Source of the DNA: Clostridia bacterium
GTDB taxonomy: Bacteria; Bacillota; Clostridia; Oscillospirales; Acutalibacteraceae
Length of the DNA stretch: 64,000 nucleotides
Direction: 5' to 3'
NCBI GenBank assembly: GCA_017466365.1
Contig: JAFTUG010000012.1
Coordinates: 124,001-188,000 of the forward strand
In this document: positions 51,840-61,165 of the stretch, in pieces
Position numbering within the stretch: the stretch's first letter is position 1
Layout of the letters: the number at the start of each line of letters is the position of its first letter
Program-made: the position numbers and the translations under genes
The notes under the pieces: generated by a model
What the model was told of the DNA's origin: nothing
The model's input: the letters and a program-made list of their open reading frames with translations, nothing else
Database searches by the model: none

Positions 51840-53024
51840 ATGAGAAAAAAGATGGCGGTTTTTCTTGCAGTAATTATCGCCCTTGACGTTATAGCACTCG
51901 GCGTTATTTTCTTTACAAGGAATTCCGATAACAGGCTTGATATCAGCGCAGATGCCGTTCCCGGTGCAGATCCGACCACTACCGAGGAACAGATATTGTT
52001 TTCATCTGTCAGCTTTGTTGCCGTCGGTGATAATCTTATCCACAAGCCGATTTATAATCAGGCGGCGGCAAGAACGAGCGAGGGCTATGATTTTTCCTAT
52101 GCTTATGAAAATTTTGAGGAAATAATATCGGAGCCCGATGTTGCCATTCTTAATCAGGAAACAATTATTTCAACCGAGCATAATGTTTCAACCTACCCCA
52201 TGTTCAATTCGCCCGTTGAGGTTGGCGAAGAAATGCTTGAGCTCGGTTTTGATGTTTTCAATATAGCGACCAATCATTCAATCGACTGTGGCGAAAAGGG
52301 CTTGATTTCCGCAATTAATTTCTGGAAAAGCAAGAACGCAATAACCTGCGGTGCTTATCTCAACAGAGAGGATTATTCAAATATCCCAATGCACGAGGTA
52401 AACGGAGTTAAAATTGCTTATCTCGGCTTTACGGATTCCACAAACGGTCTATCTCTTCCCGAGGATTCGGAGGTCATTCTTGTCCGTGCAGCGGAGGAAA
52501 CCCGCCTGCAGCAGAGAATTATTGATGCAAAGGCAATTGCGGATGTTGTTGTTGTGAGCGCTCATTGGGGCAATGAATATACACATGAGCCTACCGACGG
52601 TCAGCGCCTGCTTGCTGAAAAGCTTGCGTCATGGGGTGCGGATGTAATTATCGGCACTCATCCCCACGTTATTCAGCCTGTTGAATATATATATAATGAG
52701 GACGGCAGCAAAACTCTTGTTGCCTATTCACTCGGTAATTTCATTTCTGCACAAAACAGAGGTCCGAGGATGCTCGGCGGAGTTCTGAATTTTGAAATTG
52801 TAAAAAACAACGCAACAGGTGAGTTAAGCTTTGAAAATGTTAAGTTTTCAGGTGCCGTAACCCATTACGGTCAGAGTTACTCAAATCTTCGTATTTATCC
52901 TCTTGATGAGTATACGGAAGAGCTTGCATCCAAGCATGGAGTATTAAGCAAAACCTCCGAGTTCAGCTTGCAGTATCTTTATGATATTATAAATAACGTT
53001 ATAGATAAACAGTTTCTTATATAA
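51840..53024 (+). CDS. CapA-family (PGA_cap) predicted phosphoesterase
   Basis: 394 residues with an N-terminal membrane helix or signal (about 4-26). The PGA_cap fold motifs VAVGDNLIHKP, LNQETIIS, IATNHSIDCG, SAHWGNEY and GTHPHVIQPVE are present; they line a two-metal site like that of calcineurin phosphoesterases. CapA proteins are tied to poly-gamma-glutamate capsule, but most Firmicutes homologues have no capsule genes nearby, and none is here. So enzymatic role and substrate are unknown. It may belong to the rbgA operon; a terminator follows. Confidence 0.85.
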   Translation: MRKKMAVFLAVIIALDVIALGVIFFTRNSDNRLDISADAVPGADPTTTEEQILFSSVSFVAVGDNLIHKPIYNQAAARTSEGYDFSYAYENFEEIISEPDVAILNQETIISTEHNVSTYPMFNSPVEVGEEMLELGFDVFNIATNHSIDCGEKGLISAINFWKSKNAITCGAYLNREDYSNIPMHEVNGVKIAYLGFTDSTNGLSLPEDSEVILVRAAEETRLQQRIIDAKAIADVVVVSAHWGNEYTHEPTDGQRLLAEKLASWGADVIIGTHPHVIQPVEYIYNEDGSKTLVAYSLGNFISAQNRGPRMLGGVLNFEIVKNNATGELSFENVKFSGAVTHYGQSYSNLRIYPLDEYTEELASKHGVLSKTSEFSLQYLYDIINNVIDKQFLI

Positions 53025-53029
53025 ATAAC

Positions 53030-53075
53030 AAGCTGCGGCGGTAAACAGTCTGACTGATTGCCGTGCAGCTTTTTG
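53030..53075 (+). terminator. Terminator after the capA-like gene
   Basis: AAGCTGC pairs with GCAGCTT and, after a small internal loop, GGTAA with TTGCC; TTTTT follows. Confidence 0.7.
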
Positions 53076-53091
53076 TAATAGGTGGTAAATT

Positions 53092-53694
53092 ATGGATTAT
53101 CAATACGAATTAAGTGCAAAAAACATGGGGTACAAAGCGGTTTGCGGAGTTGATGAGGCAGGCAGAGGACCTTTGGCCGGTCCTGTTTTTGCTGCGGCGG
53201 TTATTCTTCCCGAAAACTGCGAAATAGATGGTCTCAATGATTCAAAAAAGCTTTCCGAAAAGAAGAGAGAAGCTCTTTTTGAAATTATAAAGGAAAAGGC
53301 AATAAGTTGGAGTGTTGCAAGTGTTGATGAAAAAGTAATTGATGAAATCAATATTCTTCAGGCAACCTATCTTGCAATGAAGAATGCCGTTGAAGGTCTT
53401 GATATTGCTGCGGATTACGCCTTGATTGACGGCAACAGAATGCCCCCGATTGAAATTGAAGGCGAAACTATTGTTAAAGGTGATGCAAAGAGCATGTCTG
53501 TTGCGGCGGCATCAATTCTTGCGAAGGTAAGCAGAGACAGATTTATGCTTGAACTCGATAAACAGTATCCGCAGTATCAGTTTGCAAAGCATAAGGGCTA
53601 CGGCACAAAGCTTCATTACGAAATGCTTACGGAACACGGAATTTCACCGTGCCATCGTATGACCTTTCTTAAATCGTTTACGGGTGAAAAATAA
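53092..53694 (+). CDS. rnhB: Ribonuclease HII
   Basis: Endonuclease that cuts RNA in RNA-DNA hybrids and single ribonucleotides in DNA. 200 residues. The signature GVDEAGRGPLAGPV (D21, E22) and ALIDGN (Asp near 114) and KVSRDRFM give the four acidic residues. The start has AGGTGG upstream. yraN overlaps its stop codon by one base, as often seen. Confidence 0.96.
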   Translation: MDYQYELSAKNMGYKAVCGVDEAGRGPLAGPVFAAAVILPENCEIDGLNDSKKLSEKKREALFEIIKEKAISWSVASVDEKVIDEINILQATYLAMKNAVEGLDIAADYALIDGNRMPPIEIEGETIVKGDAKSMSVAAASILAKVSRDRFMLELDKQYPQYQFAKHKGYGTKLHYEMLTEHGISPCHRMTFLKSFTGEK

Positions 53695-54056
53695 TGATTA
53701 AGAACAAAACGGGTGTGTGGGGAGAGATTTTTGCGGCAAGATATCTGCGTGATAACGGCTATGATATTCTTTCTTCAAACTATGTATGCCGCTTTGGTGA
53801 GCTTGATATTGTTGCCGAAAAAGACGGTATATTCTGCTTTGTTGAAGTGAAAACAAGAAATCAAAGCACAAAAATCAGACCCATGGAAGCTGTTGACGAA
53901 GGAAAACAGAAGAGGCTTGAAATGGCGGCTAAAAGCTTTTTATCCTCCGCAAAAATCAGCGGTGAATCACGCTTTGATGTCTGTGAGGTTTACCTTGATG
54001 ATAACAACGCGCTTTGCAGCATAAACTATATAAAAAATGCGTTTCAGGTGATGTGA
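53694..54056 (+). CDS. UPF0102 (YraN) endonuclease-like protein
   Basis: 120-residue protein with the restriction-endonuclease-like motif GELDIVAEKDGIFCFVEVKTR (E-x..D..EVK, split catalytic acids at about 39-58). Function unproven; possibly DNA repair or recombination. It shares one base with rnhB upstream and one base with the dipeptidase gene downstream. Confidence 0.92.
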   Translation: MIKNKTGVWGEIFAARYLRDNGYDILSSNYVCRFGELDIVAEKDGIFCFVEVKTRNQSTKIRPMEAVDEGKQKRLEMAAKSFLSSAKISGESRFDVCEVYLDDNNALCSINYIKNAFQVM

Positions 54057-55021
54057 TGAGGCTTTTTGATTTGCATTGTGATACGGCAGGGGAGTGCTGT
54101 AACAGAAAAATTCCTTTGTATAGAAACAATCTTCATATAAGTTTGTGTAAAGGTGAATTACTTGACGAATGGTGTCAGGTTTTTGCAATCTGGATACCTG
54201 ATGAGCTTCGGGGCAAAAATGCTTTTGAGTATTTTGTTAATGTTATTAAAAACCATAAAAGTGAAATAAATCAAAATGCGGACAAAATTCAATTATGTCA
54301 ACGATTTTCGGACATAGAAGAAGCTTTGAAAAACCGCAGATGCGCTGCAATAACCGCCGTTGAGGGCGCTTCTCCTTTTGCTGAAAAAGATGCAGTTTTT
54401 GTTGCAAAAGATTATGGTGTAAAGCTTATCACCTTGACATGGAACGGCGAAAATGAAGTCGGTTACGGCTGTCAGTCAGGCGTTGATTCGGGACTCAAGG
54501 AATGCGGAAAAGCACTTTTGCGGGATATGCGTGAGCTTAATATTGCCGCTGATGTATCTCATCTCAACAGGGCAGGCTTTTATGATGTGATTTCGAGCGG
54601 TGCGAGAGTTATTGCATCGCATTCAAACTGTGAAAGCGTGCTTCTCAAAACTCGAGAAGACAGCGAGGATAAATTTTTTTCCTGTCGCCGAAGTCTTAAT
54701 GATGAACAGATAAAACTGCTGATTGAGTGCGGCGGATTAATTGGAGTAAATTTTTGTAAAAGCTTTCTCGGAGATGAGGGCGATGACGGCTTTGAGGCTG
54801 TTTATCGGCATATATCTCACATTCTCGAATTGGGCGGCGAAAATGCTCTTGCAATCGGTTCAGATTTTGACGGATGCGAGATTAATCCAGATATTGCGGG
54901 GGTTGATAAAATTCCCGATTTAGCCGCTTTTTTGACCGAAAAAGGCATGAGTTTAGCTTTAATTGATAAGATTTTTTTCTTCAACTCACAAAATTTCTTT
55001 AAAAATGTTTTACAAGTGTGA
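54056..55021 (+). CDS. M19-family (renal-type) dipeptidase
   Basis: Zinc-dependent dipeptidase, cytosolic, 321 residues. FDLHCDT (zinc ligands His and Asp, about 4-10), ITAVEGA (bridging Glu), DVSHLNRAGFYDV, IASHSNC and AIGSDFDG all match the family. The start ATG at 54056 overlaps the yraN stop by one base, and GGTGATG provides weak binding; a longer start at 54014 lies within yraN. The thrC promoter begins inside its last codons. Confidence 0.92.
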   Translation: MRLFDLHCDTAGECCNRKIPLYRNNLHISLCKGELLDEWCQVFAIWIPDELRGKNAFEYFVNVIKNHKSEINQNADKIQLCQRFSDIEEALKNRRCAAITAVEGASPFAEKDAVFVAKDYGVKLITLTWNGENEVGYGCQSGVDSGLKECGKALLRDMRELNIAADVSHLNRAGFYDVISSGARVIASHSNCESVLLKTREDSEDKFFSCRRSLNDEQIKLLIECGGLIGVNFCKSFLGDEGDDGFEAVYRHISHILELGGENALAIGSDFDGCEINPDIAGVDKIPDLAAFLTEKGMSLALIDKIFFFNSQNFFKNVLQV

Positions 55022-55037
55022 AATAATATGTTATAAT
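55009..55037 (+). promoter_or_regulatory. Promoter of thrC
   Basis: TTTACA, 17 bases, TATAAT. The -35 lies inside the dipeptidase gene. The leader is only about 40 bases, too short for a T-box. Confidence 0.75.
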
Positions 55038-55080
55038 ACCATGAATGTTTTTAAATTATTTCCGAAAAGGATGATGTTAA

Positions 55081-56565
55081 ATGAACTATGTAAGTACCAG
55101 AGATACCGCGGTTAGGGTTTCTGCTTCGCAGGCAATTACCAAGGGAATTTCATCAGAAGGCGGTCTTTTTGTTCCCGAAAACCTTCCTAAAGTTTCGATG
55201 AGCGAAATCGAAAAGATTGCAGGTCTTGATTATATCAGCAGAGCAAAGTCAATACTTTCTTTGTTCCTTACCGATTTCACCGAAGCAGAGGTTGACTCAT
55301 GTGTTAAGGGTGCATATGAAACAGGCTTCTCAAGCGAGAAGGTTGCACCTCTCGAAAAAATCGAGGAAGGCGTACATATTCTTGAGCTTTTTAAGGGTCC
55401 CACCTGTGCATTCAAGGATATGGCTCTTCAGATTCTTCCCAGACTCCTTACCGTTTCCAGCGGCAAGGCTGCTCCCGGAACAAAAATCGTTATTCTTGTT
55501 GCAACCTCGGGTGATACCGGCAAGGCTGCCCTTGAAGGCTTCAAGGATGTTGAAAATACACAGATTCTTGTTTTCTATCCCAGCGACGGCGTAAGCCCCA
55601 TGCAGAAGCTTCAGATGTGCACTCAAGAAGGTGCGAATGTTTCGGTAAGTGCAATTGAAGGTAATTTTGACGATGCACAGAGCGGTGTTAAGAGAATTTT
55701 TACCGATAAATCAATTGCAGAAAAGCTTGCCGCTAATTCAATGGCATTCTCATCCGCAAACTCAATTAACTGGGGCAGACTTTGCCCGCAGATTGTATAT
55801 TATTTCTCTGCTTACTGCGATTTGCTTGCCAACGGCGAAATCAAAGCAGGCGACGAAATCAATGTTGTTGTTCCTACGGGTAACTTCGGCAATATTCTTG
55901 CAGCTTACTATGCCAAGGAAATGGGACTTCCCGTTAAGAAGCTTATCTGCGCTTCCAACAGCAACTCCGTTCTTACCGAGTTCCTTACAACGGGTGTTTA
56001 TAACAGAAACCGTGAGTTCTTCACAACCATTTCACCTTCAATGGATATCCTCATCTCGAGCAATCTTGAAAGACTTCTCTATTCAATTGCAGGCAGCGAA
56101 AAGGTGACCGATTGGATGAAGCAGCTTTCCGAAAACGGCAAGTATGAGGTTGATGCGGATACTCTTTCTGCAATCAAGGCTCAATTTGCGGCAGGTTGCT
56201 GCGATGATGATGCAACAAAGGCAACTATTGCAAAGGTGTTTAAGGAAAAGAACTATCTTTGCGATACTCATACCGCTGTTGCAGTTAAGGTTTTCTATGA
56301 TTATAAAGCAGAAACAGGTGACAACACTCCCGCTGTTATTGCTTCAACCGCAAGCCCCTTCAAATTCAGCGCTGCCGTTCTTGAAGCTGTTGACGGAAAG
56401 AACGATAATCTTGATGAATTTGAAATGGTTGAACGTCTTGCTGCCGTAACAGGCAAAAGCTGCCCCGAGCAGCTTGCAAATCTCCGCGATAAGGCTGTGA
56501 GATTCGACGGCTGCTGCTCAAAGGACAGCATGGACGGCGTAGTATTCGATATGCTCGGTATCTGA
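55081..56565 (+). CDS. thrC: Threonine synthase
   Basis: PLP enzyme that converts O-phosphohomoserine to threonine. 494 residues: N-terminal STRDTAVRVSASQAI, PLP lysine in TCAFKDMA (about 111), TSGDTGKAA, FSSANSINWGRL and PTGNFGNILAAYYA are characteristic. Length and start are normal, with AAAAGGATG upstream. No other threonine gene is in the window. A Cys-rich DUF1540 gene faces it immediately after its stop. Confidence 0.96.
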   Translation: MNYVSTRDTAVRVSASQAITKGISSEGGLFVPENLPKVSMSEIEKIAGLDYISRAKSILSLFLTDFTEAEVDSCVKGAYETGFSSEKVAPLEKIEEGVHILELFKGPTCAFKDMALQILPRLLTVSSGKAAPGTKIVILVATSGDTGKAALEGFKDVENTQILVFYPSDGVSPMQKLQMCTQEGANVSVSAIEGNFDDAQSGVKRIFTDKSIAEKLAANSMAFSSANSINWGRLCPQIVYYFSAYCDLLANGEIKAGDEINVVVPTGNFGNILAAYYAKEMGLPVKKLICASNSNSVLTEFLTTGVYNRNREFFTTISPSMDILISSNLERLLYSIAGSEKVTDWMKQLSENGKYEVDADTLSAIKAQFAAGCCDDDATKATIAKVFKEKNYLCDTHTAVAVKVFYDYKAETGDNTPAVIASTASPFKFSAAVLEAVDGKNDNLDEFEMVERLAAVTGKSCPEQLANLRDKAVRFDGCCSKDSMDGVVFDMLGI

Positions 56566-56566
56566 T

Positions 56567-56740
56567 TTACATTGTGCTGGTTGCGTTATCGTTGAGTTTA
56601 AAGGTTGAACACTGTGTTTCGCCGCACTTACAGGCTGATGAATTGCCCACTTCAATGCTGCCTGCGGTGCAAGCAGTTTCGCCCTTGTGATAAACGCAGT
56701 TCTTTGCAAAACATGTTATTTCGCTGATTTTCTTATCCAT
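56567..56740 (-). CDS. DUF1540 Cys-rich small protein
   Basis: 57 residues with the spaced cysteines of the DUF1540 family: ITCFAKNCVYHKG, then CTAGSI, then ACKCGETQC. They probably bind a metal such as zinc. Function unknown; the family is frequent in spore-forming Firmicutes. AAAGGAG before the ATG at 56740 fixes the start. It ends one base from the thrC stop, without a clear terminator. Confidence 0.88.
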   Translation of the reverse strand: MDKKISEITCFAKNCVYHKGETACTAGSIEVGNSSACKCGETQCSTFKLNDNATSTM

Positions 56741-56828
56741 TGATGTTTCTCCTTTCATTTTTTACGGAGAATATCCGCAATGATATTATGAGCGAATTTA
56801 TCTGAATTATTTAAGAAAGGAAATGTCT

Positions 56829-57515
56829 ATGGCTCTTTTTGCAATCGGAGATACGCATCTTTCGCTTGCTACGGGTAAGTCAATGAATATTTTCGGCGGC
56901 TGGACGGATTATGAACAGCGGCTTGAAAAAAATTGGCGCAGACTTGTAAGCGATAATGATACGGTTGTAATAGCGGGAGATATTTCCTGGTGCATGAATC
57001 TTGAGCAGGGTCTTGAGGATTTCCGTTTTCTTGATTCTCTGCCGGGCAGAAAAATAATTCTCAAAGGCAACCACGATTATTGGTGGGCAACCAAGAAAAA
57101 ATCGGACGAGTTTTTTGAAAAATATTCTTTGTCTACCCTCAATATCCTTCATAATAATACATACACAGAGGGCAAATTTGCAATATGCGGCACAAGGGGC
57201 TGGTTTTTCGATGCGGAAAGCGATGCCGATAAAAAGGTAGTGCTTCGTGAAGCGGGCAGACTGCGTGCCTCAATCGCCGCTGCAAAGGAAACCGGGCTTG
57301 AACCCGTTGTGTTTCTTCACTATCCGCCGATTAACATAATTCAGAAGTGCGATGAAATATATAATGTTCTTGTTGAAGAAAACATTACACGCTGTTATTA
57401 CGGTCATTTGCATTCATATTCCCATGCAGGTGCGTTTATCGGAGAGAATGATGGAATAAGATTTTCTCTGATATCAAGCGATTATCTTGAGTTTTGCCCT
57501 GTGTTGGTGTATTAA
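56829..57515 (+). CDS. Cytosolic calcineurin-like phosphoesterase
   Basis: 228-residue predicted phosphohydrolase. Motifs: FAIGDTHLS (metal ligands Asp and His), IAGDISW, LKGNHDYWW, VFLHYPP and YGHLHS, the complete five-motif set. No signal peptide. The family (COG1768) has no established substrate. The ATG at 56829 is favoured over 56823, which nearly touches the AAAGGA ribosome binding site. Confidence 0.87.
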   Translation: MALFAIGDTHLSLATGKSMNIFGGWTDYEQRLEKNWRRLVSDNDTVVIAGDISWCMNLEQGLEDFRFLDSLPGRKIILKGNHDYWWATKKKSDEFFEKYSLSTLNILHNNTYTEGKFAICGTRGWFFDAESDADKKVVLREAGRLRASIAAAKETGLEPVVFLHYPPINIIQKCDEIYNVLVEENITRCYYGHLHSYSHAGAFIGENDGIRFSLISSDYLEFCPVLVY

Positions 57516-57620
57516 CCTTTGGCATTATTACCAAAAATACGGCAAAAAAACCGTAAAAATTAACCGAACATAAGAATTTATAAATATATATAAATAAATA
57601 TAGAAATTTCAAAAAATATT

Positions 57621-57629
57621 TGTTATAAT
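57621..57629 (+). promoter_or_regulatory. Extended -10 promoter of tig
   Basis: TGTTATAAT is an extended -10 element. The -35 (TAGAAA, 17 bases upstream) is weak. Just before the ribosome binding site a short stem TCGGCA/TGCCGA is present at 57650-57668. Confidence 0.5.
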
Positions 57630-57682
57630 CTATTGCGTTAAAATATCAATCGGCAGAATTTGCCGAAACGGAGGAATTCTAA

Positions 57683-59101
57683 ATGAGCTTAGTATCAGCT
57701 AACAAAACAGAAACCAACACCTATGCAGTTGAAATCGCTGTTTCCGCAGAGGATTTCAGAGCTGCAATTCAGCAGGCTTATCTCAAGCAGAGAAAGTCAA
57801 TTCAGATTCCCGGTTTCCGTAAGGGCAAGGCTCCTCTAATGATGATTGAGAAGCTTTACGGCAAGGAAGTTTTCTTTGAAGATGCACTTGACATCGTTTT
57901 CCCCGAAACAGTTCAGGCTGCTTATGAAGAAGCAGGCATTATTCCCGTTGATCAGCCTCGTGATTTCGACGTTAAGACAATGAGCAAAGAAGAAGGCGTT
58001 GTTATGTCCTTCAACGTAACAGTTAAGCCCGAAATCACTCTTAAGGCTTACAAGGGTCTTACCGCTGAAAAGGCAGAGGTTAAGGTTACTGCGGAAGAAA
58101 TCGATCACGAAATCGAGCATATGCTTGACAGAGGCGCAAGAATCGTTAATGTTGACGACAGAGCAGTTAAAGACGGCGATATTACCGTTATCGATTTTGA
58201 AGGCTTTGTTGACGGCGTAGCATTTGACGGCGGCAAGGCAGAAAAGTATGAACTCACAATCGGTTCAGGTTCATTCATTCCCGGTTTTGAAGAGCAGATT
58301 ATCGGCCACTCAATCGGCGAAGAATTTGACGTAAACGTTACATTCCCCGAAGCATATGCTCCCGAGCTTGCTTCAAAGGCAGCAGTTTTCAAGATTAAGC
58401 TTCACGAAATCAAGGTTAAGGAGCTTCCCGAGCTTGATGACGAATTCGCAAAGGATATGGGCGAATACGAAACAGTTGCTGACCTTAAGAAGGGCATTGA
58501 AGAGGATATGCTCAAGAGAAAGCAGGACAGCGCACAGCATGCATTTGAAGATGCAGTTATTGATGCACTCTGCCAGAATGTTGAAGGCGAAATTCCCGAA
58601 TGCATGTATGAAAACAAGGCAAAGGAAAACATTGATTCCTTCGCACAGAGAGTTGGCCAGCAGGGCATCGACCTTGATACTTACCTCATGTATATGGGTA
58701 TGGACAAGGCAACCTTCGAGGGTCAGATGAGAGAGCGTGCAGTTGCAGATGTTAAGATTGAGCTTGCAGTTGAAAAGATTATCGAGCTTGAAGGTCTTAA
58801 GGCTTCCGACGAAAAGGTTGAGGAAGAATATGCAAAGATGGCTGAAATGTATCAGCTTGATGTTGAAAAGATTAAGGAACTTGTTCCTGCAGAAACAATC
58901 GCTGCTGAGCTTGTAAGACAGGATGCTCTTAAGCTTGTTATTGATGCTGCAAAGGCAAAGAAGCCCGTAGCAAAGAAGGCAACAAAGAAGGCTGCCGAAA
59001 AGAAAGAAGAAGACGAAGCTGAAGAAAAGCCCGCAAAGAAGCCTGCAGCAAAGAAGACAACAAAGAAAGCAGCAGAAAAGAAGGAAGAAGCTGCTGAATA
59101 A
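57683..59101 (+). CDS. tig: Trigger factor with a Lys/Ala/Glu-rich C-terminal tail
   Basis: Ribosome-associated chaperone and prolyl isomerase. 472 residues. The N-terminal ribosome-binding motif GFRKGKAP is at about 44-51; the FKBP-type PPIase domain is around 150-240 (SFIPGFEEQIIGHS); the helical chaperone domain follows to about 420. The last 50 residues are unusual: two copies of a unit KKP.AKK.TKKAAEKKEE, lysine-, alanine- and glutamate-rich, not part of typical trigger factors. It is followed by clpP and clpX as in many Clostridia. Confidence 0.95.
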   Translation: MSLVSANKTETNTYAVEIAVSAEDFRAAIQQAYLKQRKSIQIPGFRKGKAPLMMIEKLYGKEVFFEDALDIVFPETVQAAYEEAGIIPVDQPRDFDVKTMSKEEGVVMSFNVTVKPEITLKAYKGLTAEKAEVKVTAEEIDHEIEHMLDRGARIVNVDDRAVKDGDITVIDFEGFVDGVAFDGGKAEKYELTIGSGSFIPGFEEQIIGHSIGEEFDVNVTFPEAYAPELASKAAVFKIKLHEIKVKELPELDDEFAKDMGEYETVADLKKGIEEDMLKRKQDSAQHAFEDAVIDALCQNVEGEIPECMYENKAKENIDSFAQRVGQQGIDLDTYLMYMGMDKATFEGQMRERAVADVKIELAVEKIIELEGLKASDEKVEEEYAKMAEMYQLDVEKIKELVPAETIAAELVRQDALKLVIDAAKAKKPVAKKATKKAAEKKEEDEAEEKPAKKPAAKKTTKKAAEKKEEAAE

Positions 59102-59143
59102 TTCTTTCATATTTTAACTATACTTGAATATGAGCATAAAGAG

Positions 59144-59170
59144 TAAACCGGTTTTAATACCGGTTTATTC
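59144..59170 (+). terminator. Terminator after tig
   Basis: TAAACCGG pairs perfectly with CCGGTTTA around an 8-base loop. The T run is weak (TTTATTCATT), so read-through to clpP is possible. Confidence 0.65.
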
Positions 59171-59215
59171 ATTCTAAAAATCCATTATTTATTGCGGAGA
59201 AAGGATTGAATTTTT

Positions 59216-59797
59216 ATGGCATTAGTACCCTATGTTGTTGAACAGACAAACCGAGGCGAGCGTTCTTATGATATTTTCTCCCGCCTTCTTAACGACAGAA
59301 TTATCGTTCTTTCCGACGAGGTAAACGACACAACCGCAAGCATCGTTGTTGCACAGCTCCTTTTCCTTGAGGGTCAGGATCCCGATAAGGATATCAGCCT
59401 TTATATCAACAGCCCCGGCGGTTCGGTTACCGCAGGCATGGCAATTTATGATACAATGCAGTATATCAAGTGCGATGTTTCAACCATCTGCATGGGTATG
59501 GCTGCTTCCATGGGCGCATTCCTGCTCTCATCCGGTGCCAAGGGTAAGAGATTTGCTCTCCCCAACAGCGAAATTATGATTCATCAGCCTCTCGGCGGTG
59601 CAAGAGGTCAGGCAACCGAAATCAAGATTGTTGCAGACCATATTCTTAAGACCAGAGAAAAGCTTAACAGAATTCTTGCTGAAAATACAGGCAGAAGCAT
59701 TGAGGAAATCGCAAGAGATACAGAAAGAGATAACTACCTCACAGCTCAAGAGGCTATGGAGTATGGCCTTGTTGATAAGGTAATCGACAGAAGATAA
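59216..59797 (+). CDS. clpP: ATP-dependent Clp protease proteolytic subunit
   Basis: Serine peptidase that forms the double heptamer of the Clp protease. 193 residues. The catalytic triad is visible: Ser in GMAASMGAF (about 98), His in IMIHQPLGG (about 123) and Asp in [12 protein letters not shown] (about 172). Upstream tig and downstream clpX give the standard order. No CtsR-like repeat was seen upstream. Confidence 0.98.
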   Translation: MALVPYVVEQTNRGERSYDIFSRLLNDRIIVLSDEVNDTTASIVVAQLLFLEGQDPDKDISLYINSPGGSVTAGMAIYDTMQYIKCDVSTICMGMAASMGAFLLSSGAKGKRFALPNSEIMIHQPLGGARGQATEIKIVADHILKTREKLNRILAENTGRSIEEIARDTERDNYLTAQEAMEYGLVDKVIDRR

Positions 59798-59839
59798 CAG
59801 TTAATTATATTTTTAGTATAATCCCACAGGAGGCAAACC

Positions 59840-61126
59840 ATGCCCAGAGATGACGAAAAACGTGTATCATGCTCGTTTTGCTATAAAACACAGGATCAGG
59901 TTGATAAGCTTATTGCAGGTCCCAATGTTTATATCTGCAACGAATGCATCGACCTTTGCTGCTCGATAATAGAATCCGAGCCTTCGCATAAGCGCCGCTC
60001 GGCAGATTTATCAACCCTTCCAAAGCCCGTAGAAATCAAGGCAAAGCTTGATGAATACGTAATCGGTCAGGATGCGGCAAAAATCGCATTGAGCGTTGCG
60101 GTGTATAATCATTATAAAAGGATAGAGAGCAAGGGCGTTTCCGAGGTCGAGATTCAGAAGAGCAACATTCTTCTTCTCGGACCCACGGGTGTAGGCAAAA
60201 CCATGCTTGCACAAACTCTTGCCAAAATTCTTGATGTACCTTTTGCAATTGCAGATGCAACAACTCTTACCGAGGCAGGATATGTAGGTGAGGACGTTGA
60301 AAATATCCTTTTAAGAATAATTCAGGCTGCTGATTTTGATATTGAAAGAGCCGAAAGAGGAATTATCTATGTTGATGAGATTGATAAAATCGCCCGCAAG
60401 AGCGAAAATCCGTCAATAACAAGAGATGTAAGCGGCGAAGGCGTTCAGCAGGCACTCCTTAAGATTATTGAAGGCACGGTTGCAAATGTACCTCCCCAGG
60501 GCGGCAGAAAGCATCCGCAGCAGGAGTTTATTCAGATTGATACATCGAATATTCTTTTTATTTGCGGCGGTGCGTTTGACGGCATTGAAAAGATAATCGA
60601 AAAACGTTCTGAAGGCTCAACTCTCGGCTTCGGTGCACAGATAAAGAGCAAATCCGAGGCTGCAAAAGAGAATCTTATGGAAAAGGTTATTCAGCAGGAC
60701 CTTGTGAAGTTCGGTCTTATTCCCGAATTGGTCGGCAGAATGCCCGTTGTAACAACTCTGCGTGAGCTTGATAAGGATGCGCTTGTTAAAATACTTACAA
60801 CGCCTAAAAACGCAATCGTAAAGCAGTATAAGGAGCTTTTCAAACTTGATGGTGTTGAGCTTGAATTTGACGATACAGCACTTGAAGCAATTGCCGATAA
60901 GGCGCTTGAAAAGAAAACGGGTGCAAGAGGACTTCGCTCAATTATCGAAAGTGTTCTTATGCCGATTATGTATACCGTTCCTTCCGATTCAACGGTTGAA
61001 AGAGTGTGCATAACTGCAGCTTGCGTTAATGACGGTACAACACCGCTTATCGAACGCAACCCCGAAAAGAAAAAGGTTAAAGTATCTCCTCCGCCGAAGG
61101 TAACAAAATCAGGCAAGGTTGGGTAA
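59840..61126 (+). CDS. clpX: ATP-dependent Clp protease ATP-binding subunit ClpX
   Basis: AAA+ unfoldase that feeds substrates to ClpP. 428 residues: N-terminal C4 zinc-binding domain (CSFC...CNECIDLC at about 11-37), Walker [10 protein letters not shown] near 115, Walker [11 protein letters not shown] near 175, and the sensor and C-terminal small domain with [15 protein letters not shown] precedes the start. A strong terminator follows; lon is 45 kb away rather than adjacent. Confidence 0.98.
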   Translation: MPRDDEKRVSCSFCYKTQDQVDKLIAGPNVYICNECIDLCCSIIESEPSHKRRSADLSTLPKPVEIKAKLDEYVIGQDAAKIALSVAVYNHYKRIESKGVSEVEIQKSNILLLGPTGVGKTMLAQTLAKILDVPFAIADATTLTEAGYVGEDVENILLRIIQAADFDIERAERGIIYVDEIDKIARKSENPSITRDVSGEGVQQALLKIIEGTVANVPPQGGRKHPQQEFIQIDTSNILFICGGAFDGIEKIIEKRSEGSTLGFGAQIKSKSEAAKENLMEKVIQQDLVKFGLIPELVGRMPVVTTLRELDKDALVKILTTPKNAIVKQYKELFKLDGVELEFDDTALEAIADKALEKKTGARGLRSIIESVLMPIMYTVPSDSTVERVCITAACVNDGTTPLIERNPEKKKVKVSPPPKVTKSGKVG

Positions 61127-61131
61127 AAATT

Positions 61132-61165
61132 AACGGACTGTTCATAATGAACAGTCCGTTTTTTA
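61132..61165. terminator. Terminator between clpX and the MATE gene
   Basis: AACGGACTGTTCAT and ATGAACAGTCCGTT pair over 14 bases around a very small loop and end in TTTTTT; it can serve both strands. Confidence 0.93.

Noticed and set aside
55038-55080. Possible T-box or threonine attenuator before thrC
   Set aside because: The leader is only about 40 bases with no stem, specifier loop or terminator.
57530-57565. TACGG/CCGTA hairpin as a terminator after the phosphoesterase gene
   Set aside because: The stem is only five base pairs and the following tract is A-rich rather than T-rich.
57650-57668. Short stem TCGGCA/TGCCGA before tig as a regulatory hairpin
   Set aside because: Six base pairs in an AT-rich leader can arise by chance; nothing else supports regulation.
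58373-59110. A 245-codon open frame on the minus strand opposite tig
   Set aside because: It is antisense to a clear trigger factor gene, is very Cys/Leu/Phe-rich because it mirrors Lys/Ala/Glu codons, and has no ribosome binding site.
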